Assembly: GCF_002901445.1 (NCBI RefSeq)
Contig: NZ_PPPD01000001.1
Span: forward strand, 2,796,501-2,860,500
Direction: 5' to 3'
Source: Deinococcus koreensis
GTDB taxonomy: Bacteria; Deinococcota; Deinococci; Deinococcales; Deinococcaceae
Length of the DNA stretch: 64,000 nucleotides
This document shows, piece after piece, positions 1 through 10,079 of this stretch (positions within the stretch are counted from its first letter, which is position 1; each line of letters begins with the position of its first letter). The position numbers and the translations under genes are program-made. Under the pieces are notes generated by a model, which was not told the DNA's origin, made no database searches, and saw only the letters and a list, made by a program, of their open reading frames with translations.

Positions 1-1
1 G

Positions 2-346
2 CACCGACGCATGGTCGGCCTGCACGAACAGCTGCGCTACACGTCCCCCTTCCACGCCGATCCTGCCGACTTCGAGGCCGAGATCGCCCGGTTCTTCCAG
101 CATCCGGATCAGGTCGTGTCGGGTGAGGAGAGTGCCGAGGGTGCCCGAAGCCGCTTCGGCAACGCGGTGAACGCCGTCCTGGCCGCCAATGGGCAGGACA
201 CCATCGCCATCGTCGCGCACGGCACGGTGATCAGCCTGCTGGCGGCCCAGGCGAACAGGCTCGACCCGCTGCCGCTGTGGCGGTCGCTGGGGCTGCTGGG
301 CGTGCTCACACTCGACGTTCCTGGCCTGCGTCTGCGGGAACGTTAG
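2..346 (+). CDS. Histidine phosphatase family protein, C-terminal part (5' end outside window)
   Basis: The frame is open from the first bases of the window, so the visible ATG at 11 is probably internal and the N-terminal RHG(E) motif lies upstream. What remains contains IVAHGTVISL, which fits the second catalytic histidine block of the phosphoglycerate-mutase-like (histidine phosphatase) superfamily. About 114 residues are visible. The substrate cannot be inferred. A second member of the superfamily is encoded at 43473-44198, but the two are not close copies. Confidence 0.7.
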   Translation, partial: HRRMVGLHEQLRYTSPFHADPADFEAEIARFFQHPDQVVSGEESAEGARSRFGNAVNAVLAANGQDTIAIVAHGTVISLLAAQANRLDPLPLWRSLGLLGVLTLDVPGLRLRER

Positions 347-385
347 GCGCCTGGGGCGCGTACTGGCCACTACAGGAGGCAAGAC

Positions 386-1306
386 ATGGGATTGACGATC
401 GTGGTGGTGTTTCTGGTGTTGCTGGTGATCATCACCCTGCTCGCCGGGGTCAAGAGCGTGCCGCAGGGGTACCAGTGGACCCAGGAGCGCTTCGGGAAGT
501 TCCAGCGCACCCTCAAGCCGGGGCTGAACCTGATCATTCCGTACATCGACCGGATCGGGCGCAAGGTCAACATGATGGAACAGGTCATGGACGTGCCCAG
601 CCAGGAGATCATCACCCGCGACAACGCGCTGGTGACGGTGGACGGCGTGGTGTTCTACGCCGTGCTGGACGCCGCCAAGGCCAGCTACGAGGTTCGCAAC
701 CTGGAGCAGGCCACGCTGAACCTCACCATGACCAACATCCGCACGGTCATGGGCTCCATGGATCTGGATGAACTGCTCAGCAACCGCGACCAGATCAACG
801 CCCGCCTCCTGAGCGTGGTGGACGAGGCCACCGAGCCGTGGGGAGTCAAGGTCACGCGCATCGAGGTCAAGGACATCAAGCCGCCGGCCGATCTGGTCGC
901 CTCGATGGCCCGCCAGATGAAGGCCGAACGCGAGAAGCGCGCCAACATCCTGGACGCCGAGGGCTTCCGGCAGGCCGCCATCCTGAAGGCCGAGGGTGAG
1001 AAGCAGGCCGAGATCCTGAACGCCGAAGGGGCCCGGCAGGCCGCGTTCCTGCAGTCCGAGGCCCGCGAGCGTCAGGCCCAGGCCGAGGCCGCCGCGACCC
1101 GCATGGTGAGCGAGGCGATCGCCGCCGGCAACGTGCAGGCCATCAACTACTTCGTGGCCCAGCGCTACGTGGACGCCCTGAAGGAGTTCGCCACCTCGCC
1201 CAACCAGAAGACCCTGATCCTGCCGATGGAGGCCACCGCCATCCTGGGCAGCCTGCAGGGCATCGCGGAGGTTGCGAAGGAAGCCTTCGGCGGGCGCAAG
1301 GACTAG
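386..1306 (+). CDS. SPFH/band-7 (stomatin-like, QmcA-type) membrane protein
   Basis: 306 aa. One hydrophobic segment at residues about 3-21 is followed by an SPFH domain (about 22-200) and an Ala/Glu/Gln-rich coiled-coil region with repeated [17 protein letters not shown] units (about 190-260). A strong AGGAGG lies 6 nt before the ATG. SPFH proteins form oligomeric membrane scaffolds that organise microdomains and often work with NfeD partners; the next gene is an NfeD protein only 4 nt downstream, so the two form a pair. The assignment to the QmcA/stomatin branch rests on length and the single N-terminal anchor. Confidence 0.9.
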   Translation: MGLTIVVVFLVLLVIITLLAGVKSVPQGYQWTQERFGKFQRTLKPGLNLIIPYIDRIGRKVNMMEQVMDVPSQEIITRDNALVTVDGVVFYAVLDAAKASYEVRNLEQATLNLTMTNIRTVMGSMDLDELLSNRDQINARLLSVVDEATEPWGVKVTRIEVKDIKPPADLVASMARQMKAEREKRANILDAEGFRQAAILKAEGEKQAEILNAEGARQAAFLQSEARERQAQAEAAATRMVSEAIAAGNVQAINYFVAQRYVDALKEFATSPNQKTLILPMEATAILGSLQGIAEVAKEAFGGRKD

Positions 1307-1310
1307 GGCC

Positions 1311-1778
1311 GTGGACTGGCTGCCGACCCTGGAGCGTGTGCAGCCCTGGCACTGGTGGGTGCTGGGCGCTGGCCTGCTGATTCTGGAGGTGCTGGCTCCC
1401 GGCATCTTCTTCGTGTGGCTGGCGCTGGCCGCCTTCATGCTGGGACTGATCGTGTTCGTGCTGCCGGTGCCGGTGGCCCTGCAGCTCCTGCTCTTCGCCG
1501 GCCTCAGCGTGGCCGCCGTGCTGGTCGGGCGGCGCTACGTGAACCGGCTTGTGCTGGGCGGCTCGGAGGGCGACGATATGAACCTGGGCGCGGGCCGCCT
1601 GGTGGGCCGCACCGTGACCGTGACCACCGCCATCCACAACGGCGTGGGCCGCGTGCGGGTGGGCGACTCCGACTGGCGCGCGACCGGCCCGGATACCCCG
1701 GTCGGCGCGAACGTCCTGATCGTGGACGCCGACGGCACGACCCTGATCGTCCGGGAGATCAATGGGACGTGGGTGTAG
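1311..1778 (+). CDS. NfeD family membrane protein
   Basis: 155 aa from a GTG at 1311, which begins VDWLPTL; an in-frame start further upstream would lie inside the SPFH gene. About three transmembrane helices (residues about 14-75) are followed by a soluble C-terminal domain (about 85-150) of the small OB-fold type found in NfeD1b proteins. These small NfeDs lack the protease domain and act with SPFH partners, which matches the gene order here. Translation is probably coupled to the upstream stop codon. Confidence 0.85.
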   Translation: MDWLPTLERVQPWHWWVLGAGLLILEVLAPGIFFVWLALAAFMLGLIVFVLPVPVALQLLLFAGLSVAAVLVGRRYVNRLVLGGSEGDDMNLGAGRLVGRTVTVTTAIHNGVGRVRVGDSDWRATGPDTPVGANVLIVDADGTTLIVREINGTWV

Positions 1779-1798
1779 GGGAGAGAGGGAGAGAGAGG

Positions 1799-1827
1799 GG
1801 CGGCCAGATGGGATGTGTCTGGCCGCC
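1799..1827. terminator. Bidirectional hairpin between convergent genes
   Basis: A perfect 10-bp stem GGCGGCCAGA/TCTGGCCGCC with a 9-nt loop, followed on the plus strand by TTGTCCTGT. It sits between the convergent ends of the NfeD gene (1778) and the ABM gene (1851). A purine-rich run of GAGAG units precedes it (1779-1798). Confidence 0.65.
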
Positions 1828-1850
1828 TTGTCCTGTCATGCGTGTCCGCC

Positions 1851-2444
1851 TCAGCGGGCCGGATACAGCCAGCGCCGCAGCGTGCGCGAGAGCAGGGGCA
1901 GCACCGGCCAGTTCAGGAACAGCGTCGCCAGGAACGCCGAGGGCAGGATGGCGGCCCACCATACCCAGTCCTGGGTCAGCGGCCGCGCCAGCCAGGTGAA
2001 CAGCAAAATGAGCGGGTACACGCCCACGAAGCCCACCAGGACGGTCTTCCACAGCGGCGGCGCCGGCAGGCTGGCCGGACGGTCGAACCAGGCCTCCAGT
2101 CCCCGCGCCTCCCGGTAATCGACCTCGGCGGCCGTGAAGGCGGGCAGTTCCTCCAGCATCTTGCGGTAGGTCGGGTCGTGGCGCCACGCGTCCAGCGCCG
2201 CCTGGGAGGCGAAGCGCAGCAGCGTGATGTATTCCGGGGTGGGCCGCGAGGGATCGCGCAGCACGTGCAGGCCCACGAAGCCCGGGTGCTTGGCGAGTAG
2301 CGCCTGTACCCGGTGCGCCCAGGCCTCGTAGGCGGGCACCTGCGAGGGCCGCACCCGCTCGGTGATCACCAGCGTCACTCCGTCCGGCGTGGCGGCCGAG
2401 CCGGAAGGAACGGTCATGGCAGAGGGGGCTTCTGGCGCAGACAT
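1851..2444 (-). CDS. Antibiotic biosynthesis monooxygenase (ABM)-domain membrane protein
   Basis: 197 aa. Residues about 22-115 look like an ABM ferredoxin-like domain (VTLVITERVRPSQV, then GFVGLHVLRD and EYITLLRFAS), here followed by two or three hydrophobic helices (about 133-185). This ABM-plus-membrane-anchor layout is a known family of unknown physiological role, often annotated as an antibiotic biosynthesis monooxygenase; no cofactor site can be argued. It stands alone, convergent with the NfeD gene. A TAAGCT box about 10 nt upstream of the ATG could be its -10. Confidence 0.75.
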   Translation of the reverse strand: MSAPEAPSAMTVPSGSAATPDGVTLVITERVRPSQVPAYEAWAHRVQALLAKHPGFVGLHVLRDPSRPTPEYITLLRFASQAALDAWRHDPTYRKMLEELPAFTAAEVDYREARGLEAWFDRPASLPAPPLWKTVLVGFVGVYPLILLFTWLARPLTQDWVWWAAILPSAFLATLFLNWPVLPLLSRTLRRWLYPAR

Positions 2445-2507
2445 CAGCGGACGCAGCTTACTGTAAGTCTGCCCGGTTCATCATCCGGCGCCTCTGATAC
2501 CCATTGC

Positions 2508-2539
2508 GGCACAGTCGCTCAAACTTGAGCGACTGTGCC
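2508..2539. promoter_or_regulatory. Perfect 15-bp inverted repeat, operator-like
   Basis: GGCACAGTCGCTCAA and TTGAGCGACTGTGCC are separated by only 2 nt (AC). The near-absent loop makes an RNA hairpin terminator unlikely and a dimeric protein site more likely. It lies about 65-95 bp upstream of the ABM gene start, on the far side of the likely core promoter, and about 120 bp beyond the rpsI terminator. Confidence 0.5.
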
Positions 2540-2582
2540 CGACCAAAGGGAGAAGCAACAAGGACGCGTGGCGCGACGTGGA

Positions 2583-2611
2583 GGAACCTCCGGCGCTCTC
2601 CCGGAGGTTCC
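2583..2611. repeat. 11-bp perfect inverted repeat with 7-nt loop
   Basis: GGAACCTCCGG / CCGGAGGTTCC with loop CGCTCTC. No T-run flanks it on either strand, so it is not a convincing terminator. It is one of three hairpins packed in the 260-bp gap between the ABM gene and rpsI. Confidence 0.45.
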
Positions 2612-2657
2612 GGAATGAAGCGCAACGCGTATGACCCAGCCGGGCCCACACGAACAA

Positions 2658-2678
2658 CCCCCTCCAGTGCGGAGGGGG
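2658..2678 (-). terminator. Terminator of the rplM-rpsI operon
   Basis: On the minus strand a CCCCCTCC/GGAGGGGG stem (8 bp) with a 5-nt loop is followed by TTGTTCGT, about 28 nt after the rpsI stop codon. Position and shape fit an intrinsic terminator. Confidence 0.65.
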
Positions 2679-2705
2679 CCAGGGTGAAGCGGAGTGGACT
2701 GAAGA

Positions 2706-3107
2706 TCAGCGCTTGCTGAACTGGGGCGCGCGGCGCGCCTTCTTCAGGCCGTACTTCTTGCGTTCCACTTCGCGCGGGTCGCGGGTCAGCAGGCCCTTGG
2801 GCTTCATGGTGGCGCGGAAGTCGGGGTTGACCTTCAGCAGCGCGCGGGCGATGCCCAGCTTGATGGCGTCGGCCTGGCCGGTGGGGCCACCGCCGGCGAC
2901 CGTGATCACGGCGTCGTAGCGGCCGGCGGTGCCGGTCTCGCGGAAGGCCTGCAGGGCGTGGACGGCGCGCAGCAGCCCACGGAAGTAGGTCTGGAACTCC
3001 TTGCCGTTCACCATGATCTTGCCTTCGCCGGGGCGGAGGAACACGCGTGCGACGGCCGTCTTGCGGCGGCCCGTGCCGTAGAACTGTTCAGGTTGCTGGA
3101 TCGCCAT
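2706..3107 (-). CDS. rpsI: 30S ribosomal protein S9
   Basis: 133 aa. It starts [18 protein letters not shown] and ends in the hallmark basic tail [12 protein letters not shown], whose extreme C-terminus reaches the ribosomal P site and contacts tRNA. The [12 protein letters not shown] block and the central glycine-rich [10 protein letters not shown] are diagnostic of S9. It follows rplM after a 2-nt gap, the universally common rplM-rpsI pair. It is followed by an intrinsic terminator. Confidence 0.98.
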   Translation of the reverse strand: MAIQQPEQFYGTGRRKTAVARVFLRPGEGKIMVNGKEFQTYFRGLLRAVHALQAFRETGTAGRYDAVITVAGGGPTGQADAIKLGIARALLKVNPDFRATMKPKGLLTRDPREVERKKYGLKKARRAPQFSKR

Positions 3108-3109
3108 GG

Positions 3110-3535
<426 letters not shown>

Positions 3536-3662
3536 CTTGAAACTCCATAAACAGTGGGATTTGGCTGGCGACCTCGGCCCACGCCGCCGGGGAGACGGCG
3601 CGTCCGTGTCCGGGAGCCTCCCGGTCATCTCGGCCCTACCAAGCGCGAGACACTAAAGGCCA

Positions 3663-3691
3663 AGGTATCAGATGTGGGGGTCTTGGGGCAA
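3663..3691 (-). promoter_or_regulatory. Candidate promoter of rplM-rpsI
   Basis: Minus strand TTGCCC (3686-3691), a 17-bp spacer, then ATACCT (3663-3668). It lies about 128 bp before the GTG start of rplM and about 30 bp past the end of the divergently placed unknown gene. The match is by eye; no transcript data. Confidence 0.4.
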
Positions 3692-3721
3692 GGTCAGGAC
3701 AGTGGCCTAGGATGAGTCTAA

Positions 3722-4206
3722 TCAGCGGGCAGGCGGCATGGGCGGGCTTACGGGTGGACGTTTCCCACCGGGTTTGAACCAGCCGACGTTGAGTTTGGTC
3801 TGGGGGATGGGAACGGCAAGAGTTGCGAATCTGCCCGGCTGACCGCCCATATCCTGGGCAACCCGAATCTTCACGACTCCCCTCAGTGTCTGTTCGCCGG
3901 ACGATACCGAGCCCAGATACTCCATTGACCTGACGGTGCCGACTCCCCAGCGCTCGGGTGGCCGGAGTTCGGCGGTGCAGACGATCCTGGCGGGCGGGAG
4001 CGCTGGCGCCTCCAGAACGAAGAAATCGAGCCTGCAACGAGTACCTGGGTCAAACCAGACGTTCCCAGGCCCTCTGTTGACGACATCCACGCGCACCAGT
4101 CCGGGATTGTATTCATACGCCCGGTTGACCCGAAGTGTCGCGGCGAATTGCTCAGGCGTCTGGGCCAGCCCCATAGACGTTGAAAGCAGGATCAGACACG
4201 CCCACC

Positions 4207-4210
<4 letters not shown>
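3722..4210 (-). CDS. Secreted protein of unknown function
   Basis: 162 aa. The start ATG at 4210 overlaps the aroQ stop as ATGA, so translation is probably coupled to aroQ. Residues 1-17 (MRWACLILLSTSMGLAQ) form a short Sec-type signal peptide. The mature part has alternating beta-type segments (LVRVDVVNRGPGNVWF, LDFFVLEAPAL) and ends in a proline-rich tail (PPVSPPMPPAR), suggesting a small beta-sandwich exported protein. I do not recognise the family. The longer open frame to 4543 is an artefact of the aroQ coding region. Confidence 0.65.
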
Positions 4211-4638
<428 letters not shown>

Positions 4639-4681
4639 GGCTCAGCCTAGCGGGTTTAGGGCCGAAAGGTGACGAAGCCGA

Positions 4682-4706
4682 CCAGGGCTGAACTCACCAG
4701 CCCTGG
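4682..4706. terminator. Hairpin at the aroB stop codon
   Basis: CCAGGGCT/AGCCCTGG, 8 bp, 9-nt loop, overlapping the last codons of aroB. There is no clean U-run after it, so it may only reduce read-through into aroQ or stabilise the mRNA end. Confidence 0.35.
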
Positions 4707-5749
4707 GAGACCTCGGCCTGCCACGCGGCGAACTCCGACTTCAGAACGCCGCTCTCCACGCGTGTCAGGTACGGCCGGACCAGCTCGCGCAGCAGCACGA
4801 AGCGCACGCCGTCGGCGTCGGCCTTCTTGTCGCGCGCCATGAAGGGCATCACGTCGTCGAAGCTCAGCCGGGGCAGGGGCGCCGGGCGCTGCCAGCGCAG
4901 GAAGGCCAGCGTGTCCGGGGTCAGGTCGGCGCCGCCCAGGGCGCGGCCCAGGTGAGCGGCGTAGTGCATCCCGTAGGCCACCGCCTCGCCGTGCGGCAGG
5001 GCGTGGTGGGTCACCGCCTCCAGCGCGTGCGCCAGGGTGTGCCCGAAGTTCAGGAAGGCGCGCTCGCCCTGCTCGGTCAGGTCGCGGGTCACCACCCCGG
5101 CCTTCACCGCCACGGCGTCGGCCACGGTGTCCTCCAGCAGCGCGCCGCCGGGCCGGAACTCGGGGGCCAGCACGCGCGGCAGCAGGCTGGGGTCTTGAAT
5201 CAGCCCGTGCTTGAAGGCCTCGGCGGCGCCCTCGCGGAACACGGCGGGCGGCAGGGTGCCCAGGGTGTCCGTGTCGCACCACACGGCTCTGGGCGGCCAG
5301 AAGGCGCCCACCAGATTCTTGCCTTCCGGCAGGTTCACGCCGGTCTTGCCGCCCACCGCCGCGTCCACCATGCCCAGCAGGGTGGTCGGCAGGGTATAGA
5401 ACGCCACCCCGCGCAGGTAGCTGGCCGCCACGAAGCCCGCCAGATCGGTCGCCGCGCCGCCCCCGAGGCCCACCACGGCGCCGTCGCGGGGCAGGTTGGC
5501 CGCCGCCAGCTGCGAGAGCACGCGGCCCAGCACCTCTATGGTCTTGCAGTCGTCGCGGGCGGGGACGCTCACGGTCAGGGTGGGGGAGAGGGCCACCTGC
5601 ACTCGCGCCACGAACTCGGCCGGCAGGTCGTCCGGGTGGATCAGGGCGATGTGGCGCTGCGGCAGGCTGACGGTCTCCAGCAGGCCGGCGCCGACCCTGA
5701 CCTCGTAGCGGTGGGCCGGGCCGGCCCCGCCGACCTCAATCCGTCGCAC
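4694..5749 (-). CDS. aroB: 3-dehydroquinate synthase
   Basis: 351 aa. NAD- and metal-dependent cyclisation of DAHP to 3-dehydroquinate, step 2 of the shikimate pathway. The NAD-binding glycine block [16 protein letters not shown], the long conserved stretch around [20 protein letters not shown] and the metal-ligand region [11 protein letters not shown] and [11 protein letters not shown] are all present. Its start overlaps the 3' end of aroK by 14 nt, so aroK and aroB are cotranscribed and probably translationally coupled. Confidence 0.97.
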   Translation of the reverse strand: MRRIEVGGAGPAHRYEVRVGAGLLETVSLPQRHIALIHPDDLPAEFVARVQVALSPTLTVSVPARDDCKTIEVLGRVLSQLAAANLPRDGAVVGLGGGAATDLAGFVAASYLRGVAFYTLPTTLLGMVDAAVGGKTGVNLPEGKNLVGAFWPPRAVWCDTDTLGTLPPAVFREGAAEAFKHGLIQDPSLLPRVLAPEFRPGGALLEDTVADAVAVKAGVVTRDLTEQGERAFLNFGHTLAHALEAVTHHALPHGEAVAYGMHYAAHLGRALGGADLTPDTLAFLRWQRPAPLPRLSFDDVMPFMARDKKADADGVRFVLLRELVRPYLTRVESGVLKSEFAAWQAEVSQGW

Positions 5750-6338
5750 GTTCCTCCAGCCCCGGCGGCAGCGCCTCCGCCTCGGCCCAGGCGTGCTGCG
5801 CGTCGGCCCAGTTCCAGAGCCGCTCGATCACCTCCTCCACGATCTCCTCGGAGGGGCGGCCGTCGCTGTGCACGTGGATGGTGCCCTGCTGGTAGACCGG
5901 GGCGCGCTCATCCATCAGGTGGCGGATACGGCCCATCGGGTCGTCGGTGCGGAGCAGGGGGCGGTCGCTGTGCTTGGTGCGGGCGTAGACGGTCTCGGGT
6001 GTGGCCCACAGCACGACCACCGGCCCGCGCCCGAGCAGTACCCGGCGGTTCTCCTCCTGGATGAAGGTGCCGCCGCCCAGGCTGATGACCGCGTGGTCGA
6101 GCCGGGTCACGCGCCGCACGACCTCCTGCTCGCAGGCGCGGAAGTACCCCTCGCCTTCCTGCGCGAACACCTCGGGAATGCTCTTGCCCACCACCCGCGT
6201 GATCAGCTTGTCGGTATCGACGAAATGCAGGGCCAGGGCGCGCGACAGCTCCCAGCCGACGCGGCTCTTGCCAGTGCCCATGAAGCCCGCCAGCGCCACC
6301 CAGTTCACCGGGCGGTCGATCAGGCTGGGGGCCAACAT
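5736..6338 (-). CDS. aroK: Shikimate kinase
   Basis: 200 aa from the ATG at 6338; a longer open frame reaching into aroC lacks homology. It phosphorylates shikimate with ATP. Walker [13 protein letters not shown], the shikimate-binding DTDKLI and GGGTF, and the LID sequence KHSDRPLLR are visible. The C-terminus carries about 25 extra residues rich in Ala, Trp and Glu ([17 protein letters not shown]). There is no Shine-Dalgarno sequence; a TACACT box 7 nt upstream of the ATG suggests a leaderless mRNA starting here, separate from aroC. Confidence 0.95.
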   Translation of the reverse strand: MLAPSLIDRPVNWVALAGFMGTGKSRVGWELSRALALHFVDTDKLITRVVGKSIPEVFAQEGEGYFRACEQEVVRRVTRLDHAVISLGGGTFIQEENRRVLLGRGPVVVLWATPETVYARTKHSDRPLLRTDDPMGRIRHLMDERAPVYQQGTIHVHSDGRPSEEIVEEVIERLWNWADAQHAWAEAEALPPGLEERATD

Positions 6339-6538
6339 GGGGGACAGTGTAAGGGAAGCGCGCGCCGGGAGCGTGACCGATGCTCCTTCAATCCCCTGGC
6401 CGTGATCCCCGGCTGCCCCGCTCTGACCGCCTTCGCTGAGGTAAGCGCGGAGGCCCGCCTCGACCTGCCCGGGCAGATCGGGGTCGGGGGCCGGTTCAGG
6501 CCCGTGGGCGGGCGGCGGCCGTTCGGGCATGGCGGCGC

Positions 6539-7687
<1,149 letters not shown>

Positions 7688-7730
7688 GCCTGCGACTGTA
7701 GCGCCCAGGCGGGCGTGCGGCCGGCCCCAT

Positions 7731-7800
7731 GACCAAACAGCCGCGACCAGACAGCCGCGAGCAAACTGCGCGACCAGACAGCTGCAACCAAACAGCCATC
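7731..7800. repeat. Short tandem array, five imperfect 14-bp units (paired heptads)
   Basis: Units of consensus RACCARACAGCCGC lie head to tail between the pilQ end and the aroC start; one half-unit is a base short. Each unit is two heptads (GACCAAA CAGCCGC). The array covers the region where the aroC promoter should lie. No reading frame through it looks real. Confidence 0.75.
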
Positions 7801-7805
7801 AGAAA

Positions 7806-7835
7806 GGAGCGCCCCCCGGCAAAGGGAGCCGCTCC
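7806..7835 (-). terminator. Possible terminator after pilQ
   Basis: Minus strand GGAGCG...CGCTCC (6 bp, with a possible inner pairing) followed by TTTCTG, about 15 nt after the pilQ stop. The long loop makes it only moderately convincing. Confidence 0.4.
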
Positions 7836-7850
7836 AGACAGGGGAAAGGC

Positions 7851-10076
7851 TTACTGGACGATGGTACCGGTGATGACCACCAGCAGCTGGGTCTGCTCCT
7901 TGCGGGTGGACTGCTTGCCGAACAGCGCGCCCACCACCGGCAGGCTCGACAGGAAGGGCACGCCGTCGTTGTTCTGCGTCTCCTTGGTCTTGAGCAGGCC
8001 GCTGAGCAGCACGGTCTCGCCGTTTTTCAGCGTCAGGGTGGTCTGGGCCTCGGAGTTGGTGAACTGCAGCAGGTTCGGCACGGTCGAGTTGTTGATCACG
8101 GTCGTCAGGTCGTTGATCTGGCCGCGCACGCGCAGGGTGATGCTGCCGTCCGGGGCGACCTGCGGGCTGAAGAAGTCCAGGTTCACGCCGTAGTCGATCT
8201 GCTTTTGGATGGGCGGCACGTTCGCGCCCACCGAGGGGATGTTCAGTTCCAGCCGTCCGCCGGACTTGATGCTGGCGGCCGCGCTGCTCGACGAGTTCTG
8301 GGTGTCGGTGGAGCTGCCCAGCGAGCGCTGACCGCTCTGCATGGTCACGGCGCCGTCGTAGACGCTCTTGCTCAGGCCCTGGTTCTGCAGGGTATTCAGC
8401 GTCGGCCCGAGGTTGAAGCCCACCAGGCTCTTGGTGGGGTCGAAGGCGGCCGTGAGGCCCCCCTTGCCCGCCGAGACGTTGAAGCCGCCGAAGCCCAGGT
8501 TCCAGTCCACGCCCAGGCTGCGGGCCGCCGTCTCGGTGATCTCCTGGATGCGGACCTGCACGTTGATCTGCGGCACCCGCACGTCCAGCCGGGGGATCAG
8601 ATCGCCCACCTGCGCGACCTGCTCGGCCGTGCCGCGCACGATCACGGTGTTGGTGCGCTTGTCGGCGATGATCGTGACGGCGGAGGCGCCCGCGCTCGGG
8701 GCCGCCGTGCCCGCCGGCGCGTTGGCCGTGGTCTGGGCGCCGGTCGAGGCGCTGACCGGCGCGTTCGCCAGGGCACCCGAGGTGTAGGGCTGCCCGGTGA
8801 GCGGGTTGATCAGGGTGGCGCCCGGCACCAGGTTCGTGCCGTCGCCCGTGGCCAGCTCGCGGGCCAGCGTGCCCTCCAGGGTTGCCTTGATCTCCTCGGC
8901 GCTGGCGTTGACCAGCGTGAACACCTTCTGGATGGTGCCGGGCGCGGCGGCGGCGGGCCGGTCGACCTGCGCGAGCAGGCCCAGGGCGGCCGTGAGCTGA
9001 TCCTGCGGGCCGTTGATGACCAGTTGCCCGGTCTGCCCGACCGGCGTGATCTTGAGGGCCGGGAACTGGGCGCCCAGCACGGCCACGGCGTCGGCCTGCG
9101 CGCCCTTGACCGTGTAGACCTGCTGCGAGGTCGCGGGGGCGGCGGCGGCCGGGGCCGGGGCCCTATCGACCTGGCCCAGCAGGCTCAGGGCGGCGTCCAA
9201 CTGACTCTGCGGCCCGGTGATTACGATCTGGCCGCTCTGCCCGAAGGGCGCCACGCGCAGGGTCGGGAACTGGGTGCCCAGCAGCGTGACCACGTCGGCC
9301 TGGCTGCTCTTGACGGAGTAGATGCGCTGGGCCTGGGTGGGCGCCGCGCCCGGCGTGCCCTGCGCGGCCACGATCTGCGAGAGCAGCCGCTCGATCTGGG
9401 CGACTTCCTGGTTGGTGCCCCGGATGATCACCGAGTTCGAGGACGGTTCGGCCACGATCCGCATGGTCGTGGAGTCCAGCACGATCTCTTCCTGGGAGGA
9501 GGTGGCGGTGGCCGGGCCGCTTCCCTGCTGGGTCGCCTGTGCGGTGGCGGGCCTCAGCGTCCCGAAGGACAGCTTCAGCTGCCGCTCGACCGCGCCGGCC
9601 TCCAGGGTGGCGGGCAGCTTCACGATGCGCTGGATGGGCTTGAGGCCCACCCGCAACACCGTCTTGCCGCCGATGTTCAGCGACTCGTAGCTCAGGCCGT
9701 AGATGTCCAGCACCAGCGGCCAGACCTCGTTGAAGGGCTTGTTGCTGAAGGCGTACGACACGGTGGTGCCGGCGGCCGCAGAGGCGGAGGAGCTGCCCGC
9801 GGGGGCCGGGCTGGAGGACGCCACGCTGTTGGTTCGCAGCACCTCGTCGGCGTTGGGTTCGATGATCAGGTCGTAGCCGGCGCTTTTCGCCAGGGCCACG
9901 AGCACCGAGGTCAGGTCGCTGCCGGAACGCCGGATCTCGAAGGTCACGGCGGCGCTGGACAGGCCACGGTCGGCCACGGCTGTGCCCGCTGCCGGAGCGG
10001 CGGCCGGGGTGGAGGTCTGCGCGGCGGCCATGCCGAGCGCGGCGGTCAGCAGGAGAATTGCGTAGCGTCTAGTCAT
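7851..10076 (-). CDS. pilQ: Type IV pilus / DNA-uptake secretin PilQ
   Basis: 741 aa with a signal peptide (residues 1-19, LLLTAALGMAAAQ). It builds the outer-membrane channel through which the pilus and transforming DNA pass. After an STN/N0-like domain (about 45-150) come four N1/BON-like repeats recognisable by NSVIIRGTNQEV, QIVITGPQSQLD, QLVINGPQDQLT and NTVIVRGTAEQV, then the secretin beta-barrel domain (about 500-735) with VLLSGLLKTKE and VPFLSSLPVVGALFG. Ala/Thr/Pro-rich linkers separate the domains. It starts 4 nt after the upstream gene, last in the pilM-N-O-P/W-Q operon. Confidence 0.96.
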   Translation of the reverse strand: MTRRYAILLLTAALGMAAAQTSTPAAAPAAGTAVADRGLSSAAVTFEIRRSGSDLTSVLVALAKSAGYDLIIEPNADEVLRTNSVASSSPAPAGSSSASAAAGTTVSYAFSNKPFNEVWPLVLDIYGLSYESLNIGGKTVLRVGLKPIQRIVKLPATLEAGAVERQLKLSFGTLRPATAQATQQGSGPATATSSQEEIVLDSTTMRIVAEPSSNSVIIRGTNQEVAQIERLLSQIVAAQGTPGAAPTQAQRIYSVKSSQADVVTLLGTQFPTLRVAPFGQSGQIVITGPQSQLDAALSLLGQVDRAPAPAAAAPATSQQVYTVKGAQADAVAVLGAQFPALKITPVGQTGQLVINGPQDQLTAALGLLAQVDRPAAAAPGTIQKVFTLVNASAEEIKATLEGTLARELATGDGTNLVPGATLINPLTGQPYTSGALANAPVSASTGAQTTANAPAGTAAPSAGASAVTIIADKRTNTVIVRGTAEQVAQVGDLIPRLDVRVPQINVQVRIQEITETAARSLGVDWNLGFGGFNVSAGKGGLTAAFDPTKSLVGFNLGPTLNTLQNQGLSKSVYDGAVTMQSGQRSLGSSTDTQNSSSSAAASIKSGGRLELNIPSVGANVPPIQKQIDYGVNLDFFSPQVAPDGSITLRVRGQINDLTTVINNSTVPNLLQFTNSEAQTTLTLKNGETVLLSGLLKTKETQNNDGVPFLSSLPVVGALFGKQSTRKEQTQLLVVITGTIVQ

Positions 10077-10079
10077 GGC

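Noticed and set aside
7731..7800. CRISPR array
   Set aside because: Units are 14 bp head to tail without spacers, and no cas gene is present.
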